DNA from: Nitrospina sp. LS_NOB
GTDB lineage: Bacteria > Nitrospinota > Nitrospinia > Nitrospinales > VA-1
NCBI GenBank assembly: GCA_001542995.1
Contig: LFLA01000018.1
Location: forward strand, 161,501-225,500
Length of the DNA: 64,000 nt
Direction of reading: 5' to 3'
The notes under the pieces are model-generated. The model worked only from the letters and a program-made list of their open reading frames with translations, searched no databases and was not told the origin of the DNA. The translations under genes and the position numbers were made by a program. Shown here one piece after another: positions 56,303 through 64,000 of this stretch; the first letter of the stretch is position 1; the number at the start of each line of letters is the position of its first letter.

Positions 56303-56617
56303 TTAATTATAATCGGGAGGAACGGGAAGGTTCGAAACACTTCCAGATGTTTTGGTATTTGCGGAACGCGAAACACAATCGAAGTCGGCAGTTGTGTATT
56401 TGGTAATGGTTCTTGTTGGTTCCGTTCTAAACCTGGCCTTTTTACCTTCTTGTGAGCAAATATAGAGAGCTTCATTAAGAGCAACTTCATAATCTGATAT
56501 GACCGGGTCAAATTCCACCGAGACAATATCACTTAGACCACTTACAAGACCTGGAGTACTTGCTATTCCACACCCGCTCACAGTCAAAGCCAAAACTAAT
56601 ATCAAAATAGTTTTCAT
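56303..56617 (-). CDS. Small lipoprotein, unknown
   Basis: 104 residues with lipobox VSGC (Cys16) after a short hydrophobic signal. The mature part has three further cysteines (near 53, 81) and a Thr-rich stretch (TEPTRTITKYTTADFDCV). It is convergent with the zinc-ribbon gene. I recognise no family. Confidence 0.7.
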   Translation of the reverse strand: MKTILILVLALTVSGCGIASTPGLVSGLSDIVSVEFDPVISDYEVALNEALYICSQEGKKARFRTEPTRTITKYTTADFDCVSRSANTKTSGSVSNLPVPPDYN

Positions 56618-56767
56618 TTCATATACCCGTGGAGCCGTAGGTGCATTGTCTTCCCAAAAGCCTTAGCCGTTTTTCCCAGCAACACTCTCAGCAACAGAAC
56701 AGACTTCTCTATTTTCTGTAAATTCTTCGATTTGTTATAGATTAACATAAAGGAGGGACTGTCAGGT

Positions 56768-56956
56768 ATGATAGCTGTACGATCAAATCTTAGCTACTAC
56801 ATATTATTGGTAATGGATATATTCATAAAATTCATGATTACGCTCTCTGCTTTTTGGGTGGCAGTGAATTTTTTTATGAAGTTCTTGCCACAATATGCTA
56901 CTCAACTCCCGCTTTCTGTTTATTCATTTTTATATGCTCTAACGGCTCAACCCTGA
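56768..56956 (+). CDS. Possible small membrane protein
   Basis: 62 residues, strongly hydrophobic, with one or two potential membrane segments (ILLVMDIFIKFMITLSAFWV, then AVNFFM). AAGGAGGG lies 11 bases before the ATG, which favours translation. There is no family match, and it sits in a decayed region, so chance is possible. Confidence 0.35.
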   Translation: MIAVRSNLSYYILLVMDIFIKFMITLSAFWVAVNFFMKFLPQYATQLPLSVYSFLYALTAQP

Positions 56957-56984
56957 ATGATCCCGGGTGTCAACTCCTGTTATC

Positions 56985-57065
56985 GATGGTTTGGATGATG
57001 TGATACTGGGCAAGATGATTAAAGAGGCGGGGATGTTTTATAAGATGGAGTTGGAGAGGGAGTGA
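56985..57065 (+). pseudogene. Gene-tail remnant, copy A
   Basis: A short frame reads DGLDDVILGKMIKEAGMFYK, then MELERE and a stop. It has no start of its own and follows a stop upstream. The same tail occurs at 57559-57644 with about 85 percent identity by eye, so both are remains of one duplicated gene end. Confidence 0.6.
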
Positions 57066-57170
57066 ATCTTTCACAGGGAACTTGAATCATAAATGATATG
57101 GTTTCAATTATTTTATTTATTACATGTTCCAAAAAACTTTGAAAAGCTTTTTGATATAGGAGAACTGATT

Positions 57171-57473
57171 ATGGCAGCTCATAAATTAGCAAAACAATCG
57201 GATTTGGCAGAAGGAACAGGGAAAACCTTTACGGTAGAAGGGCAAAGGGTTGCCGTGTTTAACGTGGGAGGAAAGTTTGTTGCCATAGACGATACCTGTT
57301 TGCATAAAGGAGGATCACTGGGCACCGGGGAATTGGAGGGAAGCATCATCACTTGTCCTCTGCACGGGTGGCAATATGATGTTACCAGCGGGGAATGCAA
57401 GATGAATCCGCAAGCAAAGCTCAATACTTTCGCGGTTAAGGTCGAGGGCGATGAAATTGTGGTAGAAATATAA
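57171..57473 (+). CDS. Rieske-type [2Fe-2S] ferredoxin (small, NirD-like)
   Basis: 100 residues from ATG 57171, preceded by TAGGAGA. Ligands are in CLHKGGSL and CPLHGWQYD. The size is that of a soluble single-domain Rieske ferredoxin. No signal or membrane segment. It lies between two copies of a gene tail and next to a ferredoxin fragment on the other strand, so its surroundings are rearranged. The partner enzyme is not identifiable. Confidence 0.88.
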   Translation: MAAHKLAKQSDLAEGTGKTFTVEGQRVAVFNVGGKFVAIDDTCLHKGGSLGTGELEGSIITCPLHGWQYDVTSGECKMNPQAKLNTFAVKVEGDEIVVEI

Positions 57474-57477
57474 CGGA

Positions 57478-57543
57478 TTAACCCTCCTCATACTTGATCA
57501 CATCAACAGGACAGCCGTCGGAGGCCTCTTTAATTTTATCCCC
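57478..57543 (-). pseudogene. C-terminal fragment of a [4Fe-4S] ferredoxin
   Basis: Read on the minus strand, 21 codons give GDKIKEASDGCPVDVIKYEE plus Gly and a TAA stop at 57478-57480. SDGCPVDVI is the C-terminal cluster-ligand motif of single-cluster ferredoxins. A few more ferredoxin-like residues (QAVYPL) precede it to about 57561, then the sequence becomes the gene-tail copy B. The N-terminal cluster motif CxxCxxC is missing, so the gene is truncated. Confidence 0.75.
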
Positions 57544-57558
57544 TAAAGGATATACCGC

Positions 57559-57644
57559 CTGATGATTTGGATGATGTAATACTGGACAAGATGATTAAAT
57601 GAGGCCGGAGTCTTTTATCAAATGGAGTTGGGGAGGATAAAATG
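57559..57644 (+). pseudogene. Gene-tail remnant, copy B, with one-base insertion
   Basis: The frame reads DDLDDVILDKMIK then TGA. If one T is removed after AAA, it continues EAGVFYQMELGRIK and a stop, matching copy A at 56985-57065. Its last bases (AAAATGA) contain the start codon of the next gene. Confidence 0.6.
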
Positions 57645-58163
57645 AATAGAAAATTACTTATTCTTATAACCATTAGCGTTCTTGTGGGGGGCACAGCGGT
57701 ATTTTTGAAAAATATTGAAAGTGATTTACCTGTTGGTACTATTGAAATCAGGAACAAAGTAAACGGTAAATATTTAGCGGTCGATAACAAAACTGGATAT
57801 GTAATCCAAGGACAAGAAAATGCGAAAAGTTTCTGTTGGTTGCCTATCCCTCAACCTGATGAGACGACTGCTTTTCAATATGTATGTTCAGGGAAATATC
57901 ATAATCATTATTTAGATATAGAGGATAGTGTGACATCGGATGAATATCTCCGACTTATGGTTCGTCAACTATTAGTGCCGGGGGCGAATTGGCATGTTGG
58001 GTCTAAGGGTGATGCGACTTATACGTACGAGAACTCCCATGCCAGTTTCAAAGGCTATTATTCTGCTATTGAGGATGATGGGCTGCCTAAGATTTTGTTT
58101 GGGGATATAGGGCCCAGGGCCAGATGGAATCAAAATAGCTTTATCTTAAAGAAGGGGGTATAA
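57642..58163 (+). CDS. Membrane-anchored or secreted protein, unknown
   Basis: 173 residues with an N-terminal signal anchor (about 4-24). The rest is beta-rich with many Tyr and Trp (GKYLAVDNKTGYVIQGQE, KSFCWLPIP, KYHNHYLDIED, ARWNQNSFIL). It looks like a beta-trefoil or lectin-like repeat fold, but I cannot assign it. GGGGAGG lies before the ATG. Its 5' end overlaps the gene-tail remnant B. Confidence 0.7.
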   Translation: MNRKLLILITISVLVGGTAVFLKNIESDLPVGTIEIRNKVNGKYLAVDNKTGYVIQGQENAKSFCWLPIPQPDETTAFQYVCSGKYHNHYLDIEDSVTSDEYLRLMVRQLLVPGANWHVGSKGDATYTYENSHASFKGYYSAIEDDGLPKILFGDIGPRARWNQNSFILKKGV

Positions 58164-58252
58164 ACGCCAAACCGACGACCGCAAAACTCTACACAAATAG
58201 GTATTCAATGAATTGGCAATATGCGGTGGGTTCTGGTTGGTAGGAGTTTTTA

Positions 58253-59443
58253 CTAGCGGTCGCACTCTCCGCCGATCATATTGATCATGTCAAAGGTAGG
58301 GATGATGTCGGCAAGCATTTGGCCCTTGCACATTTCACCCATCGCAGCAGTCAGTGTGAAAGAGGGTGGGCGAACCCGGCATTTGTAGGGCTTGCCGGAG
58401 CCATCACTGACCAGGTAGAAACCCAACTCCCCATTTGCCGCTTCAGTCGGAAAATAAACTTCTCCAACGGGGGGTTTGATGCCATCAATGACCATTTTGA
58501 AATGCGCGATCATTTCTTCCATCCGGGCATAGATATCCGGTTTGGCCGGGCTCCGCAAGTAGGGATTTTTAACATTGATGGGGCCGTCAGGCATATCCTG
58601 CATTGCCTGTTTGATGATCCTGAAACTTTGTTTGATTTCTTCCATCCTGATGAGGTAACGGTCAAAATTGTCGCCGGTCTTACCCAGGGGGATATCAAAA
58701 TCGATCTTGTCGTAGCAAAGATAAGGATGATTTTTGCGGACGTCATAGTCAACGCCGCTGGCACGCAGGCAGGGACCGGTAAACCCCCAGGAGATGGCGC
58801 TTTCTACCGGGATGGCGCCGGTGTCGCGCATGCGGTCTATAAAAATCCGGTTTTTAGTGAGCAGGTTATCCACATCTTCAAAAAGTGAGTCGAGTTTAGG
58901 ATAGGCCACTTTAAGATCCTCATCGAATCCCGGTGGCAAGTCGCACATCAGACCACCAATGCGGATGTAGTTTGAGGTCAGCCGGGCACCGCAAACCTTT
59001 TCCAACAAATCCCAGACAATTTCGCGGGCTTCCACGAAATAAATAAAAGCCGTCAACGCGCCCAGTTCCAGAGCCGCGGCGGCAACATTGGTGTAATGGT
59101 CCGAAATTCGTGCCAGTTCATTAGTGACCACCCGGATATATGAGCACCGCTCGGTTATTTTGATGTCGCAGAGTTTTTCCACTGCCAGGGCAAAGCCAAT
59201 ATTGTTCATGATGGCAGAGCAATAATTCAGCCGATCGGTGTAGGGAAAAACGTTCGCGTAGGTCACGCTCTCGCACATTTTTTCAAAGCCGCGGTGCAGA
59301 TAACCAATTTCGGTTTCCAGGTTGACGATTGTTTCTCCATCGAGAGTCAGGAGAAACTTTACCGTCCCATGCGTAGCCGGGTGCGAAGGGCCCATATTCA
59401 GGACCATATGATCGGTGTGTAGATTTTCTTTTAAGTCTGCCAT
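58253..59443 (-). CDS. nuoD: NADH-quinone oxidoreductase subunit D (49-kDa subunit)
   Basis: 396 residues, full length. NMGPSHPATHGTVKFLLTLD, GYLHRGFEKM, DRLNYCSAIMNN, GFTGPCLRASGVDYDVRK and the C-terminal PSFTLTAAMGEMCKGQMLAD with DIIPTFDMINMIGGECDR are typical. It forms part of the quinone-binding module of complex I. It lies downstream of nuoG, an unusual position: nuoB and nuoC usually precede it. Confidence 0.97.
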   Translation of the reverse strand: MADLKENLHTDHMVLNMGPSHPATHGTVKFLLTLDGETIVNLETEIGYLHRGFEKMCESVTYANVFPYTDRLNYCSAIMNNIGFALAVEKLCDIKITERCSYIRVVTNELARISDHYTNVAAAALELGALTAFIYFVEAREIVWDLLEKVCGARLTSNYIRIGGLMCDLPPGFDEDLKVAYPKLDSLFEDVDNLLTKNRIFIDRMRDTGAIPVESAISWGFTGPCLRASGVDYDVRKNHPYLCYDKIDFDIPLGKTGDNFDRYLIRMEEIKQSFRIIKQAMQDMPDGPINVKNPYLRSPAKPDIYARMEEMIAHFKMVIDGIKPPVGEVYFPTEAANGELGFYLVSDGSGKPYKCRVRPPSFTLTAAMGEMCKGQMLADIIPTFDMINMIGGECDR

Positions 59444-59479
59444 AGCGGCTTGGAGTCCCGTTGCCGGGATAAAATGATG

Positions 59480-62101
59480 TTAACCTGATTTAGAAATCTT
59501 TACGTTTATTAAACCCTCTTCCCCGTTTCGCAACGCGGTAACAGGAACACCCGTCCAGTTTTTCGGAATGTACAGCATTCCTCGGCTGGTTACTTTGCTG
59601 GTCTTGACTTTCACCTCTACCTTGCCTGAGGAAGACTCAACCACGATTTGGTCCCCGGTAGCGATTCCCAAATCCTTGGCATCTTCAGGGTGCAACTCGG
59701 CAACGCATTCGGGCCCGATTTCCACTAATGCCTTAGAGTATTGGGTGTAGCTTCCTATATGGAACATGTGGTTGTTGGTTTGCAGGGTGAAGCCTTCTGC
59801 ATTGCCATTTTGTCCGGTTGAATCGGCATTGATATGGAAATTGGGTTTCACGTTTGTAGAATCCGGTTTCCATTGAACAGATTTGTTCCCAGGAAAAACT
59901 CCCTTGTAGGCGGGTGTGACGTTTGCGATCTCTTGTTGCACAGTGGTGATATCTGTGTTTTGGAAGGGTTTGCCCAGCGCCTCTGCCAATTCAATCAATA
60001 TATCGAAATCCGGTTTGGAAACTCCCTGGGGAAGCACTGCCGGCGCGACCCGTTGAACATGTCGGGACATATTGGTGTAGCTGCCTTCCTTCTCTGCGAA
60101 GGTCGATGAAGGAAGAACCAGATCTGCCATTCTCGCAGTGTCAGTCATGAAAACATCGGTGACGACCAGAAACGGCACGGTGCGCAAAGCTTCTTTTACC
60201 AATTGCGGCTTGTAATAAGACTGAACAGGATCTTCTCCCGCGATATAGAGGAATTTCACGGCGCCACTTATGCAATTTTGCAATAAATCAGTGGCCAGAT
60301 TGGTATCGCTAAGAGAACAGGTGCCCCATTCAGCAGTGAATTTTTTCAGAGCCGCAGAATCCTTGGTCGATTGATAGCCCGGTAAAAACTCAGGAGTACA
60401 GCCCATGTCATTAACCCCCTGCGAATTACAATGTTCTCTTGGGGGATAAACGCTCACGCTGCCTGTGCTGCCGTGCTGAACCAGGGTGCAAAGGTTGAGC
60501 AGGGCATTGAGGGTTTCTTCACCATGGCCTGTATCAAGGACATCGTTGCCGATAATGACGAAGCGGTCTGCATCTCTGGCAAATCTTTCTGCTGCGCGGG
60601 TGAGAACGTCATCCGGTAACCCGGTAGTTTGTTCAACCGTTTTGGCTGTGTATGAAGCTAAAGACTGAACCCAGTCTTTATAGTTTGGGATGGCAGACTG
60701 TGCTTTTCCGGTGTCGACCAGTTTGTTGTCGATGATGATGCGGGCCAACCGGGAAGCAACGGCCAAATCAGAGCCATGCTTGTAAGTCATTCGCACATCG
60801 ACTTGGGCATTGCTGTCAAAAACCACTTTTCTTGGATTGGCAATCAATATGTCGGTATTGGTGAAGACCGTTCCGAACCGGATTGAGTTTCCACCTACAG
60901 GATACTCAGAGGGCAGGTCGGAGTTGAAAATCAGCACCACATCGGCTTCTTGCAGTTTCGTGATGGGTTGTGACTCAATCCCGTTCTCAAAGCAGTTCAG
61001 CGTGAACTGGTTCAGATAAGGTGCTCTTAAATTTACAAGGTTGGTAACCTGATTGGAACCGAGCAGACTGCGGAATAATTTTTGAAAAAGGTAGTTCTCC
61101 TCATTGGTCAATTTTTCCGACCCAATTCCCGCGAGGCTGTCAGGCCCACTGCGGTTCACCGTTGTCTCCATGCGATCAGCAATGGCCTTCAAAGCTTCTT
61201 CCCAGGTTACTTCCTTATGGGTTCCACCTACATTCATGAGAGGCGCCTCGATGCGCTGGTCGTTATGAATGATGCCATGTCCCAAACGACCTTTGGCGCA
61301 GAGATTGCCTTCATTGATGCCGACATTGTAACTTTCATCTGCTTCAATGCGGACAACCTGACCCTTTTTACTTTCGAGTTTGAAGGTGCATCCCCATGAA
61401 CAGTAGTTGCAGGTGGTGTGCGTTTCGGTGAACATGGCTGCTAAACCACGTGCTTGCGAAGTCATATCCATCAAAGCCCCTGTGGGACAAACCGTGATGC
61501 ATTGTCCGCAAAATTCGCAGTCGAGAGGCTCGTCGTTGGCGGTGCCGATACTAACGCTCATTCCGCGTTTATGATAGTCGAGGGCTTGAACTCCTTGAGT
61601 TTCATCACAGGCGCGAACACACAATCCACACATGATGCAACGGTTGAGGTAAAACTCAATGATCGGATTGGTTTTGATGCTGGGTTCGTTACGTCTTTGA
61701 ATCTCAAACCGTCCATCGAACAGTTGCAACAAATCTGTGTTGTCCTGCAGGGGGCAAACCCCCGATTTGTCACATATTGGGCAGTCCAGGGGATGCTCAA
61801 CCAACAGCATCTCAAGGCAGGCCTTGTTGTAGCGATCGGTCTCTTCGGTTCCAGTGTTGACTTCCATGCCATCGCAAACGGGCTGGGTGCAGGAATAAAC
61901 CAGTTCTTTTTTGCCATCAACCACTGTCTCGACCATGCAGGTTCGGCAGGCGGCAAAAGGTTTCAGTTTTCTGTTGTAACAGAGATTGGAGACCGGCACT
62001 TCATTCTGGTTACAGGCCTCAAGGATAACCATACCCTCAGGCACCGAAACCGCTTTGCCATTAATACTTACGTTGCAGTCTTTTTTGGTAACGGTGCTCA
62101 T
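59480..62101 (-). CDS. nuoG: NADH-quinone oxidoreductase subunit G (75-kDa iron-sulfur subunit)
   Basis: 873 residues. The N-terminal 2Fe-2S domain (CRTCMVE), the His-Cys 4Fe-4S segment (HPLDCPICDKSGVCPLQD), two 4Fe-4S sets (CIMCGLCVRACDE, CEFCGQCITVCPTGAL) and the molybdopterin-oxidoreductase-type cluster (CNYCSWGC) are in order, followed by the large oxidoreductase body. It carries electrons from the NADH side to the quinone module. The start overlaps the nuoE stop by one base. Confidence 0.95.
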   Translation of the reverse strand: MSTVTKKDCNVSINGKAVSVPEGMVILEACNQNEVPVSNLCYNRKLKPFAACRTCMVETVVDGKKELVYSCTQPVCDGMEVNTGTEETDRYNKACLEMLLVEHPLDCPICDKSGVCPLQDNTDLLQLFDGRFEIQRRNEPSIKTNPIIEFYLNRCIMCGLCVRACDETQGVQALDYHKRGMSVSIGTANDEPLDCEFCGQCITVCPTGALMDMTSQARGLAAMFTETHTTCNYCSWGCTFKLESKKGQVVRIEADESYNVGINEGNLCAKGRLGHGIIHNDQRIEAPLMNVGGTHKEVTWEEALKAIADRMETTVNRSGPDSLAGIGSEKLTNEENYLFQKLFRSLLGSNQVTNLVNLRAPYLNQFTLNCFENGIESQPITKLQEADVVLIFNSDLPSEYPVGGNSIRFGTVFTNTDILIANPRKVVFDSNAQVDVRMTYKHGSDLAVASRLARIIIDNKLVDTGKAQSAIPNYKDWVQSLASYTAKTVEQTTGLPDDVLTRAAERFARDADRFVIIGNDVLDTGHGEETLNALLNLCTLVQHGSTGSVSVYPPREHCNSQGVNDMGCTPEFLPGYQSTKDSAALKKFTAEWGTCSLSDTNLATDLLQNCISGAVKFLYIAGEDPVQSYYKPQLVKEALRTVPFLVVTDVFMTDTARMADLVLPSSTFAEKEGSYTNMSRHVQRVAPAVLPQGVSKPDFDILIELAEALGKPFQNTDITTVQQEIANVTPAYKGVFPGNKSVQWKPDSTNVKPNFHINADSTGQNGNAEGFTLQTNNHMFHIGSYTQYSKALVEIGPECVAELHPEDAKDLGIATGDQIVVESSSGKVEVKVKTSKVTSRGMLYIPKNWTGVPVTALRNGEEGLINVKISKSG

Positions 62102-62649
62102 TAAGCTGTGGCCTCCTCGGTTTCCGGCGTTTCGGCATCACCGAGCGTGTATTCGCCCAGAATATCCAGTGTTTTTTCGGGGTCTATGTTTCCGTAAGTG
62201 TCATCGCCAATGATGGCCATGGGGGCGGCCCCGCAGTTGCCCAGGCAAGAAGCGGTTTGCAAAGTAAACAGTTTTGTGGGATCTGTATCGCCAGGGCGCA
62301 TATGATAACGTTCATGCATCTTGTCACCGATTATGGGTGCCCCCTTTACAAAGCAGGCAGTACCATAACAGAGCTTAATAATGTATTTTCCTGGCTCGGT
62401 TGTGAGTAGCACAGGATAAAATGAGATCACCCCATATATTTCCGCCCGGGTAATATTGAGAAACTCCGATAGCAACTCCATAGCGGGTGGGGGCAAATAT
62501 CTGTATGCAACCTGGATTTTCTGCAAAGTCGGGATAAGATGGCTGCGTGAATTGTCCGGGAGATTTTTGATTATCTCTTCCGCCGGAGCAAGATTGATCT
62601 CTTCTTGCTCGGTGTCTTCGGTCGCGGTTGCGGTCTCGTTGGTTTCCAC
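62101..62649 (-). CDS. nuoE: NADH-quinone oxidoreductase subunit E (24-kDa, 2Fe-2S)
   Basis: 182 residues from GTG 62649, with AAAGG upstream. The thioredoxin-like 2Fe-2S domain has ligands in LCYGTAC and ASCLGNC. The first 25 residues are acidic and low-complexity, as is the tail. It normally pairs with NuoF, the NADH-binding flavoprotein, but here nuoG follows directly, so nuoF must be elsewhere or replaced. TAATG junction couples the two genes. Confidence 0.94.
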   Translation of the reverse strand: METNETATATEDTEQEEINLAPAEEIIKNLPDNSRSHLIPTLQKIQVAYRYLPPPAMELLSEFLNITRAEIYGVISFYPVLLTTEPGKYIIKLCYGTACFVKGAPIIGDKMHERYHMRPGDTDPTKLFTLQTASCLGNCGAAPMAIIGDDTYGNIDPEKTLDILGEYTLGDAETPETEEATA

Positions 62650-62668
62650 GGGATAAACCTTTACTGAA

Positions 62669-62698
62669 TTAATAAAATCAGCGTACTTTGCTTATCAA
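62669..62698 (-). promoter_or_regulatory. Candidate promoter for nuoEGD
   Basis: On the minus strand: TTGATA (62698-62693), 18-base spacer, TATTAA (62674-62669), ending 19 bases before the nuoE start. The -35 box is one base and the -10 box two bases from consensus. Confidence 0.35.
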
Positions 62699-63144
62699 TC
62701 TATCAAAAAAATAGCGCAGTTCAGGAAAAAAGTATAACAATCTCTTATATTTTCATGGGTTACGTTTGTTACCCTGAATCCCGCTTGGAGGCCGAAGTAT
62801 ATAAGTTCAACGGATTTACTGTCAACTTATTTATTTTTATAGGTTTTGATCGGTTAATCCCTTTAATTTTATTGGGTTAGACGGTCAATCTTGCGGCAGT
62901 ATCAACCATCTGTTTATTTGGCCGACAGGAGAGGGATGGGCAAGTCACAGGGAGAACAAAATAAAAGGACTCACCGTCTAAACGATCTTGGAGTCAGCAG
63001 GAAGGTTGGTGGTACGGCTTCGATAAAACAGCTTTCATCCATCAACGCCCAGAAACTCCAAACCATAAACACATCGCAACTCTTTTTAATAGTTTTGCCT
63101 GCACATCGACAGGCAATGACACGGTTTAACAGACTAGTCCCTTA
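62699..63144. other. Intergenic stretch with an inverted repeat
   Basis: Arms TTAGACGGT (62877-62885) and ACCGTCTAA (62973-62981) are a perfect 9-bp inverted pair about 87 bases apart. Near 63100-63121 TTGCCTG-CACATCGA-CAGGCAA forms a hairpin with no T run, so at best a weak amt terminator. No supported gene is seen; the open frame 62891-63265 overlaps amt and lacks family features. Confidence 0.4.
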
Positions 63145-64000
63145 TCAAAACCTGCTGGTAGCATCTTCTGGATTGGACTCGATATTATGGATAGCAAGGT
63201 CCGATCCTCTTTGTTCATCCTCTTTACTGAGACGAATCCCGACTGTTTTATCCAATACTTTGTAGACGGTGAAACCAAACACCAAGGCCACCACTATGGC
63301 AAAAAGAGTCCCAACAAGCTGCGCAATAAAGCTGACTTGGCCCAGTCCTCCCAGTGCCTCCTGACCAAAGATTCCACAGGCGATTCCACCCCATGAACCG
63401 GCGAGACCGTGTAAAGGCCAAACGCCCAGAACATCATCGATCTTTAATTTTTCCTGTTCCCAGGTAAAGCCTTTGACAAAAATAATTCCGGCAATCGCTC
63501 CAATGACCACGGCACCAATCGGGTGAACCTGATCGGAACCGGCACAAATGGCAACGAGACCTGCCAGGGCTCCATTGTGTATGAATCCCGGGTCATTTTT
63601 TGAAATTAGCAAGGCTGCGATAATTCCCCCTGCCATGGCAAAAAGCGAGTTGATCGCTACCAAGCCCGATATCCCCTCCATTGTGGCAGCAGACATGACA
63701 TTAAAACCAAACCACCCTATGCAAAGCATCCAGCTTCCCAATGCCATGAACGGAACATTGCTGATCGGGATGGGACGGCTACGGCCCTGCGAATCCCATC
63801 TTCCAAAACGTGGTCCGAGCACAATAACCGCTGCCAAGGCGATCCATCCCCCCATGGAGTGGACAACTACAGATCCCGCATAGTCATGAAAAGGCACTCC
63901 TCCGGTCAGGTTAGCCAGCCAGGAACCCTCCTGGCCCAGGAAAGTGATTTGTCCCCAGACCATACCTTCAAACAAAGGGTAGGCGATGCCGACAAAAATA
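63145..64000 (-). CDS. amt: Ammonium transporter (N-terminal part beyond the window)
   Basis: About 285 residues visible; the frame continues past 64000. Amt landmarks: DYAGSVVVHSMGGWIALAAV with the first pore His, GWFGFNVMSA, and VWPLHGLAGSWGGI with the second pore His. The last membrane segment (FIAQLVGTLFAIVVALVFGF) is followed by a cytoplasmic tail about 50 residues long. It moves ammonium into the cell. Neighbouring nuo genes run in the same direction, 495 bases downstream. Confidence 0.95.
   Translation of the reverse strand, partial: IFVGIAYPLFEGMVWGQITFLGQEGSWLANLTGGVPFHDYAGSVVVHSMGGWIALAAVIVLGPRFGRWDSQGRSRPIPISNVPFMALGSWMLCIGWFGFNVMSAATMEGISGLVAINSLFAMAGGIIAALLISKNDPGFIHNGALAGLVAICAGSDQVHPIGAVVIGAIAGIIFVKGFTWEQEKLKIDDVLGVWPLHGLAGSWGGIACGIFGQEALGGLGQVSFIAQLVGTLFAIVVALVFGFTVYKVLDKTVGIRLSKEDEQRGSDLAIHNIESNPEDATSRF

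Larger units (their letters stand above)
56618..57170 (+). other. Largely noncoding stretch with one possible small ORF and a gene tail
   Basis: It contains the possible 62-residue ORF at 56768 and the gene-tail remnant at 56985-57065, both listed separately. The remainder, including 57066-57170, is AT-rich and probably holds the promoter of the Rieske gene. I see no RNA gene. Confidence 0.35.

Noticed and set aside
56179-56532. 117-codon minus-strand frame
   Set aside because: It overlaps the lipoprotein gene at 56303 in another frame and lacks a signal or motif.
63100-63121. Hairpin considered as the amt terminator
   Set aside because: The stem is good, but no T run follows on the minus strand; kept only as a remark.
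62891-63265. 124-codon plus-strand frame
   Set aside because: Half of it is antisense to amt, and the composition is not protein-like.
1-64000. tRNA, rRNA, CRISPR, prophage or insertion sequence
   Set aside because: I looked for T-loop signatures, regular short repeats with spacers, integrase or transposase motifs and terminal repeats, and found none that hold.

Overview
The window reads as a stretch of chromosome from a Gram-negative, free-living bacterium of moderate G+C. Markers are an LPS-export operon (lptCAB), a Tat component, complex I subunits, lipoproteins, outer-membrane-type proteins and a sigma-54 gene. The gene mix (two Rieske ferredoxins, an ammonium transporter beside split complex I genes, a eukaryote-type UDP-glucose pyrophosphorylase, YejABEF) would fit a Nitrospinota or deltaproteobacterial-like lineage. 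That placement is inference; no rRNA or tRNA gene is visible to settle it.

Layout. 1-4.1 kb: the end of a secreted MsrAB, then a three-gene cassette (lipoprotein, outer-membrane barrel, HTH regulator) lying between two clusters of palindromic dispersed repeats. 4.1-10.5 kb: a complete yejABEF peptide importer on the minus strand, divergent from a peptidoglycan hydrolase. 10.6-18.1 kb: radical SAM protein, ispG, trigger factor, Rieske protein, methyltransferase and oxidoreductase. 18.3-27.9 kb: a frameshifted CheY-like gene, then a long minus-strand run. In transcription order it is nnr, tsaE, lptC, lptA, lptB, rpoN, hpf, ptsN, ptsI, metK. It joins envelope biogenesis, sigma-54 and nitrogen-type PTS signalling. 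28-34.2 kb: small repair and detoxification genes (VOC, tag, glutathione peroxidase, the last flanked by two paralogous unknown genes), UGPase, a long-leader secreted protein and uppP.

34.6-41.2 kb: aminotransferase, hom, thrC, an FGE-fold protein, trxB and an orphan histidine kinase, all on the plus strand. 41.2-50.6 kb: a small unknown protein, SYLF protein, pgi, tal, glk, argG, then a sigma-54 activator overlapping an LpoA-like periplasmic protein. The latter converges on its likely partner class, a PBP1A. 53-55.2 kb: DUF5069, LRR and TPR proteins, tatA. 55.2-58.2 kb is a decayed accessory region holding a lipoprotein gene with two single-base frameshifts, a ferredoxin C-terminal fragment, two copies of one gene tail, a Rieske ferredoxin and several unknown secreted or small proteins. 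58.2-64 kb: nuoE, nuoG and nuoD with no nuoF between them, then amt running off the window end.

The most interesting items are: the paralogous pair around the glutathione peroxidase; the 0.25-kb structured leader of the secreted protein at 32.9 kb; the regulator/LpoA-like/PBP1A neighbourhood; the degraded region with duplicated tails at 57.0 and 57.6 kb; and homopolymer-linked frameshifts that are either assembly errors or real switches. I found no CRISPR array, prophage, insertion sequence or clear defence system.
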